35,245 bases of DNA from Spirochaetales bacterium (GTDB taxonomy: Bacteria; Spirochaetota; Spirochaetia; SZUA-6; RPPD01): assembly GCA_016929065.1 (NCBI GenBank), contig JAFGJO010000026.1:1-35245 (forward strand), written 5' to 3'. Positions within the stretch are counted from its first letter, which is position 1; every line of letters begins with the position of its first letter. Positions 34,566 to 35,245 of the stretch are shown piece after piece. A program made the translations under genes and the position numbers. A model generated the notes under the pieces. That model was not told where the DNA came from and did no database searches. It was given only the letters and a program-made list of their open reading frames with translations.

Positions 34566-35093
34566 CTAATGCATCAGCACATAAAACGTAAAATCATAAA
34601 GACGTTTTCCCCGGGCAATGCACCACTGCAGCGGGAACTCCTCTGCATCAAGATTTTTCCGAATTTCTTCGTCGCCTTTTTTATACAGAAAGGGAGCGCT
34701 GTTTTTCAGATAGATATGGTGCTTTACGTCTTCATGATAATGATCTTCATAAAAGACAAACACGAGGTTTCCGTCCGCGTTAAAAAGGTATTCCTCATTT
34801 CTGTATCCCGCTGATAGTTTTGCGGCGATTTTTACATAAATCAACGGACCATCTTCGGTTTTAAGGGAGTCATCAAAATAAATGTCCATGTCCTGCGCGA
34901 ACGTGCCGAGAGCGCGCCAGCTGTGATCTTCTTCGTTTACGGTAATATGGGCATGATACATGCCATCAGATTTTGCCCGGTGAATGACATTAGTATACAG
35001 CTGGTGTATTTCCGCGATATCATGCTGTTCATCCGCGTACATGCCTGTCATCACGCTGATAAAAAGCAGTAGAAAGAAAATATAATTCTTCAC
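34566..35093 (-). CDS. Exported protein of unknown function
   Basis: A 175-residue protein with a signal peptide (KNYIFFLLLFISVMTGMYA, cleavage probably after YA). No family is recognised. The mature part is acidic and rich in His, Tyr and Asp (YHAHITVNEEDHSW, YEDHYHEDVKHHIYL). GTG 35093 is preferred as the start because AGAGGAG lies six bases upstream. Longer in-frame starts up to 35225 would bury the signal peptide and run through the transposase remnant on the other strand. Confidence 0.6.
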   Translation of the reverse strand: MKNYIFFLLLFISVMTGMYADEQHDIAEIHQLYTNVIHRAKSDGMYHAHITVNEEDHSWRALGTFAQDMDIYFDDSLKTEDGPLIYVKIAAKLSAGYRNEEYLFNADGNLVFVFYEDHYHEDVKHHIYLKNSAPFLYKKGDEEIRKNLDAEEFPLQWCIARGKRLYDFTFYVLMH

Positions 35094-35147
35094 AAAGAGC
35101 TCCTCTTGCATGCACAAAATGTCAGTACAAGAAATATACTCCCTGCT

Positions 35148-35245
35148 CATGCTGTTATCAATATTAATGAGCTGGATAAAAACACTATCACCCCATCGCA
35201 GCTGCTTGCGGTGTACAAAGCCCAAAACGTCTCGGTAGAACGCGG
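35148..35245 (+). mobile_element. IS1634-type transposase fragment at window edge
   Basis: The plus-strand frame beginning at 35148 reads HAVININELDKNTITPSQLL, then AVYKAQNVSVERG at the edge. The NELD ... LL..YK.Q..VERG pattern is that of IS1634-family (IS4-like) transposases, upstream of their FRFLKDP block, which would lie beyond the window. No start codon is seen, so at least the 5' part is lost unless it is rearranged. It runs off the right end. Confidence 0.6.

Overview
This window reads as a chromosomal segment from a spirochaete, most likely a Treponema-like free-living or gut member. That is inferred from mid-range GC, several exported proteins with loose spirochaete-style lipoboxes, a single-chain clostridial-type PurL, and several exported or small proteins that I recognise only loosely from spirochaetes. 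No rRNA, tRNA or CRISPR array was recognised.

Positions 1-3,300: a folate-polyglutamylation gene (folC) converges on an exported CapA-type metallophosphatase. Next is a small zinc-finger plus PAS protein, divergent from the phosphate locus.

Positions 3,279-11,343: a complete phosphate-starvation locus, pstS | pstC-pstA-pstB-phoU-phoB-phoR. pstS has its own terminator. Both pstS and pstC are preceded by arrays of TTAACA-like hexamers at exact 11-bp spacing, which look like Pho boxes for the PhoB encoded downstream. The standout is PstA. It is more than twice the usual length because about 375 residues, made of three PstS-like half-domains, are inserted in its first extracytoplasmic loop. PstS, PstC, PstA and PstB would import phosphate, and PhoU, PhoR and PhoB would sense supply and drive the two promoters.

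Positions 11,397-27,041: mostly housekeeping. An ABC-F ATPase converges on a LysR regulator, whose terminator lies inside the ABC-F 3' end. A 1,260-residue PurL follows, then an outer-membrane-type protein, a nitroreductase-like protein, aspS, several exported or membrane proteins (one lipoprotein with an HExxH motif), a YkuE-like phosphoesterase, and mnmA with a probable leaderless promoter.

Positions 27,060-35,245: an accessory, decaying region. It holds a dispersed hairpin repeat in two places, a 75-bp duplicated signal-peptide segment that now interrupts a ParE-like toxin, a truncated DUF4160 gene beside DUF2442, and a small element with inverted ends. It also holds a two-domain DUF1566 lipoprotein, an orphan IS21-type end with three internal repeats, an intact RelBE-type module with a clear promoter, a coupled pair of spirochaete-type small genes, a frameshifted WG-repeat gene, and the edge of an IS1634-type transposase.
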